Shown here piece by piece: positions 18,502 through 27,092 of a stretch of DNA of 64,000 nt. Every line of letters begins with the position of its first letter. Positions within the stretch are counted from its first letter, which is position 1. The translations under genes and the position numbers were made by a program. This stretch comes from Pseudoalteromonas rubra (GTDB lineage Bacteria > Pseudomonadota > Gammaproteobacteria > Enterobacterales > Alteromonadaceae), in assembly GCF_005887115.1 (NCBI RefSeq), contig NZ_PNCJ01000055.1:62001-126000 (forward strand), in the 5' to 3' direction. Under the pieces are notes generated by a model. It was not told the origin of the DNA and did not search any database. It was given only the letters and a program-made list of their open reading frames with translations.

Positions 18502-19017
18502 ATGGAGAACATATATCGTTTCAGCGTGAAACTACTGAATGGCGAGACGCTTACACTCAGATCCTTGCAAGGCAGACCCGTATTGATTGTCAATATCGCC
18601 AGTAAGTGTAGCTTTGCCCCTCAACTCAGTGCGCTGGAAAAGCTCTATAAAAAGTACCATCCGATGGGACTCGAAATTATTGCTTTTCCCTGCCATCAAT
18701 TTGGCCGCAATGAACCGCTTGAAAACGAAATGCTCAGAGAGTTTTACCAGTCGCATTTTAATCTCAGTTTTCATATTTCAGAGAAAGTCCTGGTCAATGG
18801 CCCAGATGCCCATCCACTCTTTAATTACCTCAAGGTAAACACCCGAGGAATAGCGCAAAACCGCGCGATTAAATGGAATTTTACTAAGTTTTTAGTAAAC
18901 TCAGAGGGCGTGTTGTTGTCCCGCTATGCACCCAGGACAAAACCCGAAACCTTAAAATCGATAATAGAGAGTCAAGTGTCCAATGAGAGTCGCCCTATTC
19001 AGTTCGCAAAAGTATGA
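18502..19017 (+). CDS. Glutathione peroxidase family protein
   Basis: Thiol peroxidase of the GPx family, reducing hydroperoxides; most bacterial members use thioredoxin rather than glutathione. The peroxidatic Cys36 is in NIASKCSFAPQ, the glutamine in FPCHQFGRNEP (Gln66) and the Trp-Asn pair in WNFTKFLV (125-128). The usual FPCNQFG motif reads FPCHQFG here. The C-terminus runs about 10 residues beyond the core because the next gene starts inside it: the overlap with the D-lactate dehydrogenase gene is 35 bases. AAGGAG stands 10 bases before the ATG. Confidence 0.9.
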   Translation: MENIYRFSVKLLNGETLTLRSLQGRPVLIVNIASKCSFAPQLSALEKLYKKYHPMGLEIIAFPCHQFGRNEPLENEMLREFYQSHFNLSFHISEKVLVNGPDAHPLFNYLKVNTRGIAQNRAIKWNFTKFLVNSEGVLLSRYAPRTKPETLKSIIESQVSNESRPIQFAKV

Positions 19018-19960
19018 GCTGCCATTTTTTGAGCATGCACTGAACCAGTTTCCTGATATTGAGTTTGAGTTTTTTGAGCAAGCACTGAACGATAAAACCG
19101 TTGCACTGGCGCAAGGGTTTGATGCCATTTGTGTGTTTGTGAACGATCAGGTTGATGCCAATGTGCTGGCCGAACTCGCTGAGCTGGGCGTTCAGAGTGT
19201 CGCACTGCGTTGTGCAGGCTTTAACAATGTCGATATCGAAGCGGCCCACGCCCTGGGCATTAAAGTCGTACGTGTGCCAGCCTACAGCCCTGAAGCCGTG
19301 GCCGAGCATTGTATTGCCCTGATGCTGACACTGAGCCGTAAAACTCATAAAGCCTACAACCGGGTACGAGAAGATAACTTTGATCTCAACGGTTTACTGG
19401 GTTTTAACCTGCACAACAAAACCGTCGGTATCATTGGCTGTGGTAAAATCGGCCAGGCCCTGGTTGCTATTCTCAACGGCTTTGGTGCGCATGTGCTGGT
19501 GTACGACCCGAATATCGGGGAAGGCTCTTACACTCAGGTTTCACTGGATATGCTGCTTGAGCAAAGCGACATTATCACCTTGCACTGTCCACTGACAGAG
19601 GCCACGCATCACATGATTGACGACGCGGCATTTGACAAAATGAAACAGGGCGTGATGCTGATCAACACCAGCCGCGGTGCGCTGGTAGACAGCAAGGCCT
19701 GTATTCGCGCCTTGAAATCCAGAAAGCTCGGCTACCTTGGCCTGGACGTGTATGAACAGGAGTCGGAACTGTTCTTTAAAAACCGCAGCGATGAAGTCAT
19801 ACAGGACGATGTCTTTATGCGCCTGGCAAGCTTTCAGAATGTGCTTATCACAGGGCACCAGGGCTTTTTCACCAAAGAAGCCTTAAGCGAAATCGCCCAC
19901 ACCACAGTGACTAACCTCAACGCCATTCGTACGGGGCAGGCGCTGGAAAATCAGGTTTGA
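18983..19960 (+). CDS. ldhA: D-lactate dehydrogenase (2-hydroxyacid dehydrogenase family)
   Basis: Fermentative-type D-lactate dehydrogenase interconverting pyruvate and D-lactate with NAD(H). The NAD-binding motif is GIIGCGKIGQAL (about 149-160) and the catalytic triad positions appear as NTSRGALVD (Arg), LDVYEQESELFF (Glu) and GHQGFFT (His). The LDVYEQE and LFF segments are typical of LdhA rather than other D-2-hydroxyacid dehydrogenases. The length of 325 is normal. The ATG lies inside the 3' end of the glutathione peroxidase gene, which implies coupled translation and links peroxide defence with lactate metabolism in one transcript. Confidence 0.92.
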   Translation: MRVALFSSQKYELPFFEHALNQFPDIEFEFFEQALNDKTVALAQGFDAICVFVNDQVDANVLAELAELGVQSVALRCAGFNNVDIEAAHALGIKVVRVPAYSPEAVAEHCIALMLTLSRKTHKAYNRVREDNFDLNGLLGFNLHNKTVGIIGCGKIGQALVAILNGFGAHVLVYDPNIGEGSYTQVSLDMLLEQSDIITLHCPLTEATHHMIDDAAFDKMKQGVMLINTSRGALVDSKACIRALKSRKLGYLGLDVYEQESELFFKNRSDEVIQDDVFMRLASFQNVLITGHQGFFTKEALSEIAHTTVTNLNAIRTGQALENQV

Positions 19961-19971
19961 TTTACATCTAC

Positions 19972-20000
19972 AAAAAAGCCTGGCATCGCCAGGCTTTTTT
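19972..20000. terminator. Bidirectional terminator
   Basis: AAAAAAGCCTGG (19972-19983) pairs with CCAGGCTTTTTT (19989-20000), shared by ldhA and the convergent NSS symporter gene. Confidence 0.93.
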
Positions 20001-20018
20001 GTATTCAAACAACTGCTG

Positions 20019-21344
20019 TTACTTAAAGAAAGCCACATTAGCAAAAACAGCTGTCATCAGCACCGGGCAGACAAAGCGTACATACTGGGCAAACCAGTAC
20101 ATCTTGCCACTGCATTCCAGTGCCAGCTGGTTACCACGACGCCATACCCAGCCTACCGTGATAAAGTAGAACAAGCCCATCAGTGGCAACTGATAATGGG
20201 TTAAAATCTGGATCACCAGGCCAAACAGCCAGTCAAAATTAAGAATAATAGCGCCTGAGCTTATCAACAGTACAAAGGTCACCAGCCAGGTTGCCTGACC
20301 ACGCTTAAAGCCATGATTTTCAACCAGGAACGACACCGGGATTTCGGTTGAAGAAATCGTGGATGTCAATGAGGCTATCGACATCAGCACAAAGAACGTC
20401 AGTCCGACGAACAAACCTATCTCGCCCATGGTTGCAAACAGCTCTGGCAGAATGGCAAAGATAAGCCTGCCCTCACCAACCAGTTTGCCATTTTGGAACA
20501 CTTCCACACCATTATTCTGGGCAATAAATAAAGCCGGAATGATCAAAAGCCCTGCCAGAAAAGCCACGCCAGTATCCAGCATCGCAACGCTAAAAGTCAG
20601 TTTTGGCAGGTTTTCATTTGGTCTCAGGTAAGAGCCATAAATCATCATACAGCCAACCCCCAGAGACAATGAGAAAAACGCCTGTCCCATGGCGGCAATG
20701 ATCAACTCAGGATCGCCTATTTTGCTAAAATCGGGCACAAGGTACGCTTTAAACCCGGCAGCAGCACCTTCTAACGTACCCATATACGCAATCAGCGCCA
20801 CCAACAGCATAAGTAGCACTGGCATAAGTCGACGTGACCAGGTTTCAATTCCCGACTTCACCCCCTGTAAAATAATGCCGGCCGTCAGCAACAGCATCAG
20901 TGGGGTAAAGATAAAATTCCGTAAGGTCGAATCACCGGACAGAAAAGCGCTGGCTTCATCCCAGCCAACTAAACGTGCAAGCGGCTCGAGCGAATGTGCC
21001 AACATCCAGCCGGCTACAATAGAATAGAAACTGAGCATCACAATGGCACCGGCAAGGCCGATGTAACCCGCAGATGCACCAATTTTAGGCTGCTTTTCCT
21101 GCCAGGCTTGTTTCAATGCTTTAACCGGGTTGGCTTGTGCCTGATGGCCCAAATACAACTCGGTGTACAAAGCCGGTAATGCCAGTAAGAAAATAACGAT
21201 AAAATAGACCAGCAAAAACGCCCCACCACCGTGGTTCGCTGCCTGAGTGGGAAACCCCCAAATATTACCAAGTCCGACTGCCGCACCGGCTGCCGCTAAC
21301 ACAAAGCCCAGACGGCTTTGAAAACCTTCACGCACTTGAGCCAT
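20019..21344 (-). CDS. Sodium-dependent symporter, NSS/SNF family
   Basis: Na+-coupled importer of amino acids or related compounds (LeuT/TnaT fold). The first segment shows the family signature RLGFVLAAAGAAVGLGNIWGFP (broken helix 1, sodium and substrate site), followed by GGGAFLLVYF. About eleven hydrophobic segments are seen, common for bacterial NSS members. Helix 8 contains SLTSTISSTEIP in the sodium-site region. The ATG at 21344 has no strong binding site upstream. Substrate is not predictable from sequence. Confidence 0.92.
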   Translation of the reverse strand: MAQVREGFQSRLGFVLAAAGAAVGLGNIWGFPTQAANHGGGAFLLVYFIVIFLLALPALYTELYLGHQAQANPVKALKQAWQEKQPKIGASAGYIGLAGAIVMLSFYSIVAGWMLAHSLEPLARLVGWDEASAFLSGDSTLRNFIFTPLMLLLTAGIILQGVKSGIETWSRRLMPVLLMLLVALIAYMGTLEGAAAGFKAYLVPDFSKIGDPELIIAAMGQAFFSLSLGVGCMMIYGSYLRPNENLPKLTFSVAMLDTGVAFLAGLLIIPALFIAQNNGVEVFQNGKLVGEGRLIFAILPELFATMGEIGLFVGLTFFVLMSIASLTSTISSTEIPVSFLVENHGFKRGQATWLVTFVLLISSGAIILNFDWLFGLVIQILTHYQLPLMGLFYFITVGWVWRRGNQLALECSGKMYWFAQYVRFVCPVLMTAVFANVAFFK

Positions 21345-21527
21345 AATCGAATGCCAAGTTAATTATTGTTGTAGACTGGCGATTATACGCACTTGTAAAC
21401 AAATTGCGAGTGTCAGTTAGAGCAAATCGGAACAGCCAGAAATGGCGCGCATTTGCGCGCTCAAATCAGGACGGTATTGTGCTTACTGACATGATGTAGC
21501 AAACCCATAAACACCTCAGAACCTGGC

Positions 21528-22058
21528 TTAAAAACTCGAACCGGGCGTCTTTAAAAAAGCCAGCTCCTCTTCACTCGACGCCCGCCCTAAAATGGCGTTG
21601 CGATGGGGGTAACGGCCAAACTGTTCAATGATTTTTTTGTGCGCCAGCTCAAACTCGTAATTCGGCAAGGACTTAAACAAGGCATCTGCCTGCTGATGTA
21701 CTTTAAGGCTCTCACTGTGCATGAAAGGTAAGTACATAAAGGTGCGCTGGGTTTTCTCCAGCTGTTGATCAAAGCCCTTTTCAATGGCATGTTGTGCCAG
21801 GCACAATGCCAATGGGTCGCTGGCAAAGGCAGCGGGTGTATCACGGAACATATTGCGGGAAAACTGATCCAGTACAATGATCTCGCACAGCGCCCCGACC
21901 GCAGTTTTGCGCCATTCGGTCAGCTCCCCGGCCATGGCCTGCTGGTGCAATTGTGCAAATCTGGCTGTAATTTTGTTATCAAACTGAGTCGATTTTTGCC
22001 ACCAGTCCTGCTCCTGACATTCAACAAACCAGAACTGATAAATTTCCTGATATTCCAT
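21528..22058 (-). CDS. DUF924 family protein
   Basis: Conserved protein of the DUF924 family (PF06041, tetratricopeptide-like all-helical), function unknown. Family landmarks are the N-terminal FWFVE, VLDQFSRNMFRDTPAAFA, FMYLPFMHSE and the C-terminal FGRYPHRNAILGR. The frame is open to a GTG at 22064, but the ATG at 22058 has AGGTG six bases upstream and is preferred, giving 176 residues. No signal peptide, so cytoplasmic. It may share a transcript with lysC, about 90 bases upstream. Confidence 0.85.
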   Translation of the reverse strand: MEYQEIYQFWFVECQEQDWWQKSTQFDNKITARFAQLHQQAMAGELTEWRKTAVGALCEIIVLDQFSRNMFRDTPAAFASDPLALCLAQHAIEKGFDQQLEKTQRTFMYLPFMHSESLKVHQQADALFKSLPNYEFELAHKKIIEQFGRYPHRNAILGRASSEEELAFLKTPGSSF

Positions 22059-22148
22059 GGACACACCTGTGAGTAAGTAATTTTGCTTTCAGAGCGAGTA
22101 TTACCCGCTCCTGATAATGTGTCCAGTCAGACTTGGCATCCGCCTGGT

Positions 22149-23495
22149 TTATGCCACTTCCAGTAAACGGCTATGGATAGCCTGAACCACGGCGTCCGAT
22201 TCGGCTTGCTCAACCAAAAAGCACAGGTTGTGGCGACTCGCCCCGTGGCAGATCAAGCGAATATTAAAATCTGCCAATACCTGCATCAGGCTGGCTTCGC
22301 CATGACGCAACTGAATTTCAGAGCCAATCATAGCCACCAGGGTCAGGTTGTTCTCAACACTAACCTGGCAAAACTCACCCAGCTCATCCAGACACGCCTG
22401 CGCCAGTTCCGGACGCGTGGCATTGGGGGCATTGTCGAGTGTCAGTGCCACGCTGATCTCCGAGGTCGTAACCAAGTCAACCGAGATATTGTGTGCGCTT
22501 AAAATAGTGAAGATGCGTGCCAGGAAACCACTGGCTAACAACATTTCAGGGCTTTTCAGGGTCAACAAGATTTGATTCTTACGCTGAGTTACTGCGCGAA
22601 TACCTGGTTCAGAGCGGTTGTTCTTTTCAATCCAGGTGCCACCGGCATGGGGATCTCTGCTCGAGCCAACAAACACCGAAATGCCACTGCGACTGGCCGG
22701 CAAGATGGTGGCCGGGTGCAATACTTTGGCGCCGAAGGTGGCCATTTCGGCAGCCTCATCAAAACTCAGCCGGGCAATCGGCCGTGCTTTGTGGCAAAGA
22801 CGCGGGTCGGTGCTGAAGATACCCACAACATCCGTCCAAATGTGTACGCTTTGCGCCGCAATAGCCTCTGCCAGTAGCGCCGCACTGTAATCCGAGCCAC
22901 CCCGTCCTAATGTGGTGGTTTGACCCTGATTATCGCTACCGATAAAGCCCTGAGTCACGACTACCTGCTGTGAAAGCTGCGGTGTCAGATGGGTCATGGC
23001 TGCGTCGCGCGTTGCAGCCACATCGGGTACGGCTTTACCAAACTGACGGTCGGTTTTCAGCACCTGGCGTACATCAAATCGGCCACTGGAAACGCCTAAA
23101 TCTCTGAGTACCTGAGTGAACAGATAAGAAGAAAAACGCTCGCCAAAGCTCAGCATTTCGTCACATTGCTGTGCATCCAGCGCAGGTAATTGAGCCAGCG
23201 TATAAAAAGCCTCTTTTGTTTCATTAAAACCCGCTTCCAGGTCTGTATCGAGTGTCAGGCATGCCAGAATGTCCTGCTGGATCTCCATCACAGACTGAAA
23301 CAGCGCCTCGCGCTCAGCCGCATCGACTTTTTGCTGTGTCAGGGTCACCAGGTGATTGGTCACACCGGCGCTGGCACTGACCACGACCACACGAACATCG
23401 GGGTTGTCATGGATAATGGCGGCGCATCGCTGCATGGCTTCGAAGTTTGCAACACTGGTGCCGCCAAATTTAGCAACGACATACTGGGAATTCAT
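22149..23495 (-). CDS. lysC: Lysine-sensitive aspartokinase III
   Basis: First enzyme of the aspartate pathway, phosphorylating aspartate to feed lysine and diaminopimelate synthesis. The kinase domain begins with KFGGTSVANFEAM and includes the GRGGSDYSAALLA and TDVVGIFSTDPR motifs; two ACT domains for lysine feedback occupy about the last 150 residues. At 448 residues it is monofunctional, as E. coli LysC. AAGGAG precedes the ATG. The upstream lysine riboswitch and a helix hiding this AAGGAG indicate translational control by lysine in addition to allostery. dapE, in the same pathway, lies elsewhere in this window. Confidence 0.96.
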   Translation of the reverse strand: MNSQYVVAKFGGTSVANFEAMQRCAAIIHDNPDVRVVVVSASAGVTNHLVTLTQQKVDAAEREALFQSVMEIQQDILACLTLDTDLEAGFNETKEAFYTLAQLPALDAQQCDEMLSFGERFSSYLFTQVLRDLGVSSGRFDVRQVLKTDRQFGKAVPDVAATRDAAMTHLTPQLSQQVVVTQGFIGSDNQGQTTTLGRGGSDYSAALLAEAIAAQSVHIWTDVVGIFSTDPRLCHKARPIARLSFDEAAEMATFGAKVLHPATILPASRSGISVFVGSSRDPHAGGTWIEKNNRSEPGIRAVTQRKNQILLTLKSPEMLLASGFLARIFTILSAHNISVDLVTTSEISVALTLDNAPNATRPELAQACLDELGEFCQVSVENNLTLVAMIGSEIQLRHGEASLMQVLADFNIRLICHGASRHNLCFLVEQAESDAVVQAIHSRLLEVA

Positions 23496-23499
23496 TTTA

Positions 23500-23541
23500 T
23501 CTCCTTGGGATCACACGCAGCGATCAACATCAATAAGGAGA
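23500..23541 (-). promoter_or_regulatory. Shine-Dalgarno-sequestering helix of lysC
   Basis: On the minus strand TCTCCTT (23535-23541) is exactly complementary to AAGGAGA (23500-23506), which contains the lysC ribosome binding site just before the ATG. This is the likely off-state of the riboswitch expression platform. There is no T-run in the leader, so control appears translational. Confidence 0.6.
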
Positions 23542-23582
23542 ACTTGGCAATAGGATGGACTAACCATAAAGAAATGACCTCT

Positions 23583-23750
23583 GCCAGAAGCTCTCCACCT
23601 GAAAACGGTGACAGTCCCGAGGATTCAACCTCCAGGACCGAAAAATCATGCCGACGTAGCATGGTTTTCCTCGGCGAGTACCTCCCTCACTGATGATCAC
23701 GGGTTATCGTCACCTCACATCAGCTACCTAAGCATCGCACCTCTTCTGCT
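23583..23750 (-). promoter_or_regulatory. Lysine riboswitch (L box)
   Basis: On the minus strand the leader carries the conserved lysine aptamer blocks in order: AGAAGAGGTGCGATGC near 23748-23731, GAGGGAGGTACTCGCCGAGG in the middle, then GGAGGTTGAATCCTC, ACTGTCACC and GTGGAGAGCTTCTGG at the 3' end. CAGAAG at the 5' end pairs with CTTCTG at the 3' end to close helix P1. These match the E. coli lysC riboswitch blocks as I remember them. It lies directly upstream of lysC in the correct orientation. Confidence 0.95.
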
Positions 23751-23786
23751 TATTTTGCCGCGAACTAACTGAATCCCGGCAAAATA
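23751..23786. repeat. Inverted repeat between the nhaD terminator and the lysC riboswitch
   Basis: TATTTTGCCG (23751-23760) and CGGCAAAATA (23777-23786) are perfectly complementary 10-base arms with a 16-base spacer. It sits where the lysC promoter must be and could be an operator or part of the promoter; no T-run follows. Confidence 0.6.
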
Positions 23787-23810
23787 AAAGCCCGCATTTT
23801 AAGCGGGCTT
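23781..23810 (-). terminator. Terminator of nhaD
   Basis: AAGCCCGC (23788-23795) pairs with GCGGGCTT (23803-23810); on the minus strand TTATTTT follows the hairpin. Confidence 0.85.
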
Positions 23811-23870
23811 GAAAAAGGTATCTTTTAGACGTCTAGGTGTCAAGTATTAAATTGACCCTGTCATTAAAGA

Positions 23871-25118
23871 TTAAATAAATTGCCCCATAAAGAAAGCACC
23901 GGCATAACCTGCCGTATAGGCAATTAACAAATACAGGCTCATTCTTAAGTAACTCGTAAAGGTTAGAGCCTTCACTTTACTCATTGCAATGATCCCTGCC
24001 GCCGAGCCGATGATCAGCATAGAGCCGCCCACACCCGTCGCATAGGTAAAGGTCAGCCACTGCTGCGGGCTCATAACGATGTCTGCTTTGAGCAAAGCAG
24101 CCGTCAGTGGCACGTTATCAACCGCGGCACTCATCAGACCCACCAGATAGCTGGCATACTGAGGATCAACGAACTCATACAGCTGAGTGAACATATTAAG
24201 GACACCCACCTCTTTTAGCGCCCCAACCAGCAAAAGCACACCCACAAAGAACAACAAAGTGTCGTACTCAATTTCGCGAATATAATCGATGATCTTTTTG
24301 TTGACGTCCTTTTTGCGCATCAAAAACTGCGCCATCAAAAACATCACAGACAAGCCACACAAGAAAGTCAGCATAGGAGGAACCTGATATTGTACGCTCA
24401 GATACAGTGTGGTGAGCACGGTCGTCATAAAGATCACAGCAATTGTGATGTCCGTTTTCTCAATTCTACGCAGCGCTTGCTTTTCGAATACCAGCTGATC
24501 TTTCATACCGATTGACAAAAGCGTCGCCAGCAAAAGTACGCTGACAATGGAAGGCACTACCAGCAATAACAGATCCGGAATGGTTACCTTACCAGCGAGG
24601 AAAATCATCAATGTGGTCACGTCCCCGGTGATCAAAGACACACCGCCCGAGTTAACACTAAAGATGATCAATGTGGCATACTTGATAAGTTTCTTCGGAT
24701 CGAGTTTTAGCGACATCACCACAGCCAGCGAGATAAGCGTAGCAGTAATATTGTCAGAAATAGAAGAAAACAAGAAAGCAAAGCCACCCACCAGAAACAT
24801 CATTTTGCGTTCACTGATCTGGGTTGGCATAACCCGATGGACAATGTTTTGAATAAAACCTTTGGAGTTCAGATAGGCAACAAAAGTCATCGCAGCCATC
24901 AGGAATAACCACAAGGTGGCGATTTCCAGTATGTTGTGATCGAGCTGGTGTTGTATAGTTTCTGAGCTTTCGCCGTGGATAGGAGAGATAAATAGGATAA
25001 TCCAACATAAAGTGCCAAAAAAAAGGGTCGTTTTGGCCTTGTTTACATGGATAATATCCTCTATAACGATAAGCACAAATGCGACCGCTATCAGGGTTAG
25101 GATAATGGACGTGACCAT
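23871..25118 (-). CDS. nhaD: Na+/H+ antiporter NhaD
   Basis: Inner-membrane sodium/proton antiporter for pH and sodium homeostasis, common in marine and alkaliphilic bacteria. About eleven to twelve hydrophobic segments. Family landmarks include SSISDNITATLISLA, NSGGVSLITGDVTTLMIF and SAAVDNVPLTAALL, where the membrane-embedded Asp/Thr residues are thought to bind the ion. The longest frame starts at a GTG at 25187; the ATG at 25118 (MVTSIILTL) begins directly with a membrane segment and gives 415 residues, the family norm. The binding site is weak (AGGTTG). Divergent from the mksFEB-like operon. Confidence 0.93.
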   Translation of the reverse strand: MVTSIILTLIAVAFVLIVIEDIIHVNKAKTTLFFGTLCWIILFISPIHGESSETIQHQLDHNILEIATLWLFLMAAMTFVAYLNSKGFIQNIVHRVMPTQISERKMMFLVGGFAFLFSSISDNITATLISLAVVMSLKLDPKKLIKYATLIIFSVNSGGVSLITGDVTTLMIFLAGKVTIPDLLLLVVPSIVSVLLLATLLSIGMKDQLVFEKQALRRIEKTDITIAVIFMTTVLTTLYLSVQYQVPPMLTFLCGLSVMFLMAQFLMRKKDVNKKIIDYIREIEYDTLLFFVGVLLLVGALKEVGVLNMFTQLYEFVDPQYASYLVGLMSAAVDNVPLTAALLKADIVMSPQQWLTFTYATGVGGSMLIIGSAAGIIAMSKVKALTFTSYLRMSLYLLIAYTAGYAGAFFMGQFI

Positions 25119-25275
25119 ACGCGTAAACAACCTGTAATTAAAAGTAAAAATTGTGAAGGGTAACGTAATCGGCGCGGAGTCTATCACTTAGCCGCATTCT
25201 GTGCCACGAGTAGTTACACATTATGACAATTTTCTTACCTGATACCGTCACAAAATTGATACACACTGGAAAGCT

Positions 25276-26532
25276 ATGATCCCAGCCAAAAAAGTATTAA
25301 ATACGCTGAACGAACACTGGGGCGTCCTGGAGCTGCTTTTTAAACGCTTTAAGATGGCCGATTTCAGCCTCAAAGATGTACAAAACATCATCAAAATGAA
25401 AAATCCCAACTGGTCAAGCGAACGCATCTATAAAGAAACCAACCGATTGCTTAATCAGGAAATTATTATTCCGCTGGCCAAATCGTCACAGCTCGAAATT
25501 AACCGTGCCGTGGCCGACTTTGCCAGCTTTTTGTTACAAGAAGAACATCTTGGCCTGGCCGAAGAGATCACGGTATTAGTCAAAGATCTGCAACGTCTGG
25601 GCGAACGCTTAGCGCAGGCCGGCGATGAAGGCGACCACAGCGAATTGCGCCGTTTCAGTCGCATTATGGATGAGCGGGTACGTAAAATCGTCAAACTCTA
25701 CCATCATAACGAAAGCGCCATCATGAACTTGGTCGAGCAGGCAAAGTCCGATCAGGGTAACCTGTCTTTGCAAAAACGCTACCGGGCCGTGATTGAGGCA
25801 TTTGACGAATACATCGAACCTATGCTGGAAATGGTGGATATTCACGGGCCCTTTCAGGCCTGTTTCACCACCATTGAGCATCAGATCAGTGAACAAATTG
25901 CGCAAATTGAGCAACTGGGCCGGGGTGCACAAGACAAACGTATGCTTGAGCAACTGCGTACCCGGATCCTCGATATGCACTTAATCGGCCGCGAAAGTTT
26001 AGGTAAAAGCGCCGATATGCTGATGCCACTGCGTGAAGAACTCAGACGCAACACACTTATTACCCGCCAGGCGGCCAAAGTATTGGGTCTGATCCGTAAA
26101 AATGGCGTTGATCGCATGCTCGCGCCGGTGCAGCCGCACTTTGTTTCAGACATTCAGCGTTTCAGTCTCGGCCAGCAGCGCCATATGGTGGCTTATATGG
26201 CCAGCCTTAGCGAGTTTGAACACGAAGAATATCAGCTACCCGATCAGCAGGATGTGCCCGCTTATCAGAGCCCCAACATTCCGGATTATTCGGATGTGCG
26301 TAAATCGTTTAAAGGGTCTGGTAAAAAGCGCACCGCCCTGCTTGGCTTCCTGAACGAACAATACCCGGCACTGGAAGCCGATGAGATGCTGTTCCTGTAC
26401 CAAAAGCTGATCAGCGATCCTGAACTGGACATCGCCCAGGATGAGCAACAGCAAACGATGCAAATCGCCAACACCCGCATTCGACTTTATCCGTTCAGTG
26501 CAGCGGACAAGCAATCAGATAACCACAATTAG
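25276..26532 (+). CDS. MksF/MukF-like kleisin candidate of a condensin operon
   Basis: Helix-rich cytoplasmic protein of 418 residues, first of three genes ending with an SMC-like ATPase. By position and size it corresponds to the kleisin MksF (JetA in Wadjet systems). An N-terminal segment (about 1-65) has winged-helix character, the middle is long helices with many Glu/Arg/Leu, and the C-terminal part (about 340-418) contains LLGFLNEQYPALEADEMLFLYQ, which could be the second head-binding domain. Assignment is from gene context and general character, not a distinctive motif. GGAAAG precedes the ATG. The next gene begins 8 bases after the stop. Confidence 0.65.
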   Translation: MIPAKKVLNTLNEHWGVLELLFKRFKMADFSLKDVQNIIKMKNPNWSSERIYKETNRLLNQEIIIPLAKSSQLEINRAVADFASFLLQEEHLGLAEEITVLVKDLQRLGERLAQAGDEGDHSELRRFSRIMDERVRKIVKLYHHNESAIMNLVEQAKSDQGNLSLQKRYRAVIEAFDEYIEPMLEMVDIHGPFQACFTTIEHQISEQIAQIEQLGRGAQDKRMLEQLRTRILDMHLIGRESLGKSADMLMPLREELRRNTLITRQAAKVLGLIRKNGVDRMLAPVQPHFVSDIQRFSLGQQRHMVAYMASLSEFEHEEYQLPDQQDVPAYQSPNIPDYSDVRKSFKGSGKKRTALLGFLNEQYPALEADEMLFLYQKLISDPELDIAQDEQQQTMQIANTRIRLYPFSAADKQSDNHN

Positions 26533-26540
26533 TAATCACC

Positions 26541-27092
26541 ATGACACAGATTAATCTAGACGAACTCAGCCAGTTACAGGCGATCAATAAGAAATTGGTC
26601 AGTGGCTACCATATCAGCGAACAGGACACCACACAGTGGCAGGAGCTGGACCAGCACATTGAGTCTTATCAGGCGCTGTTCAGCGCGCTTGGTCACGACC
26701 TGCAACACGACAGCCGGGGCTTTTATTATCTTGCCAGCGACGAAAGCACCCCCAACATGGGTAAGATCTCCCGGGCCATCGCGCTGACCGTATTTATCCT
26801 GATCGAGCATTTTGCCAACCAGGGTAAAGATCCTTTGCGCGCCCTGTTTGACGAAGTATTAGACCTGGAGCTGATGCAGACTCTGGTGCAGCTCAACAAA
26901 CACCTGTTTGATCAGCTGGAGATTTTCTCAGGCTCAGATCTACGTAAAGACGTGTGTCTGCGCATGGTGCGCCTGGGTCTGGCGCGTGAAGTAGAACAAG
27001 GCTTTTCGCTGCTGGCACCGGTTTATCGTTATATCGACGCGCTGATGGAAGTGAACGAAGACAATTACGACACACTTGAGGATGAAGTATGA
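26541..27092 (+). CDS. MksE/MukE-like condensin subunit candidate
   Basis: A 183-residue acidic protein between the kleisin-like and SMC-like genes. RGFYYLASDES followed by MGKISRAIALTVFILIEHFANQ resembles the kite-type winged-helix proteins MksE/MukE/JetB, which bind the kleisin as dimers and regulate the ATPase. Its last four bases overlap the ATG of the ATPase gene (ATGA at 27089-27092), which ensures matched synthesis. Identification depends on operon position (F-E-B order, as in Pseudomonas mksFEB) plus this resemblance. Confidence 0.65.
   Translation: MTQINLDELSQLQAINKKLVSGYHISEQDTTQWQELDQHIESYQALFSALGHDLQHDSRGFYYLASDESTPNMGKISRAIALTVFILIEHFANQGKDPLRALFDEVLDLELMQTLVQLNKHLFDQLEIFSGSDLRKDVCLRMVRLGLAREVEQGFSLLAPVYRYIDALMEVNEDNYDTLEDEV

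Noticed and set aside
23190..23693. Plus-strand frame of 167 residues crossing the lysC start and riboswitch
   Set aside because: It runs through the lysC coding start and the conserved riboswitch on the other strand; no gene is expected there.
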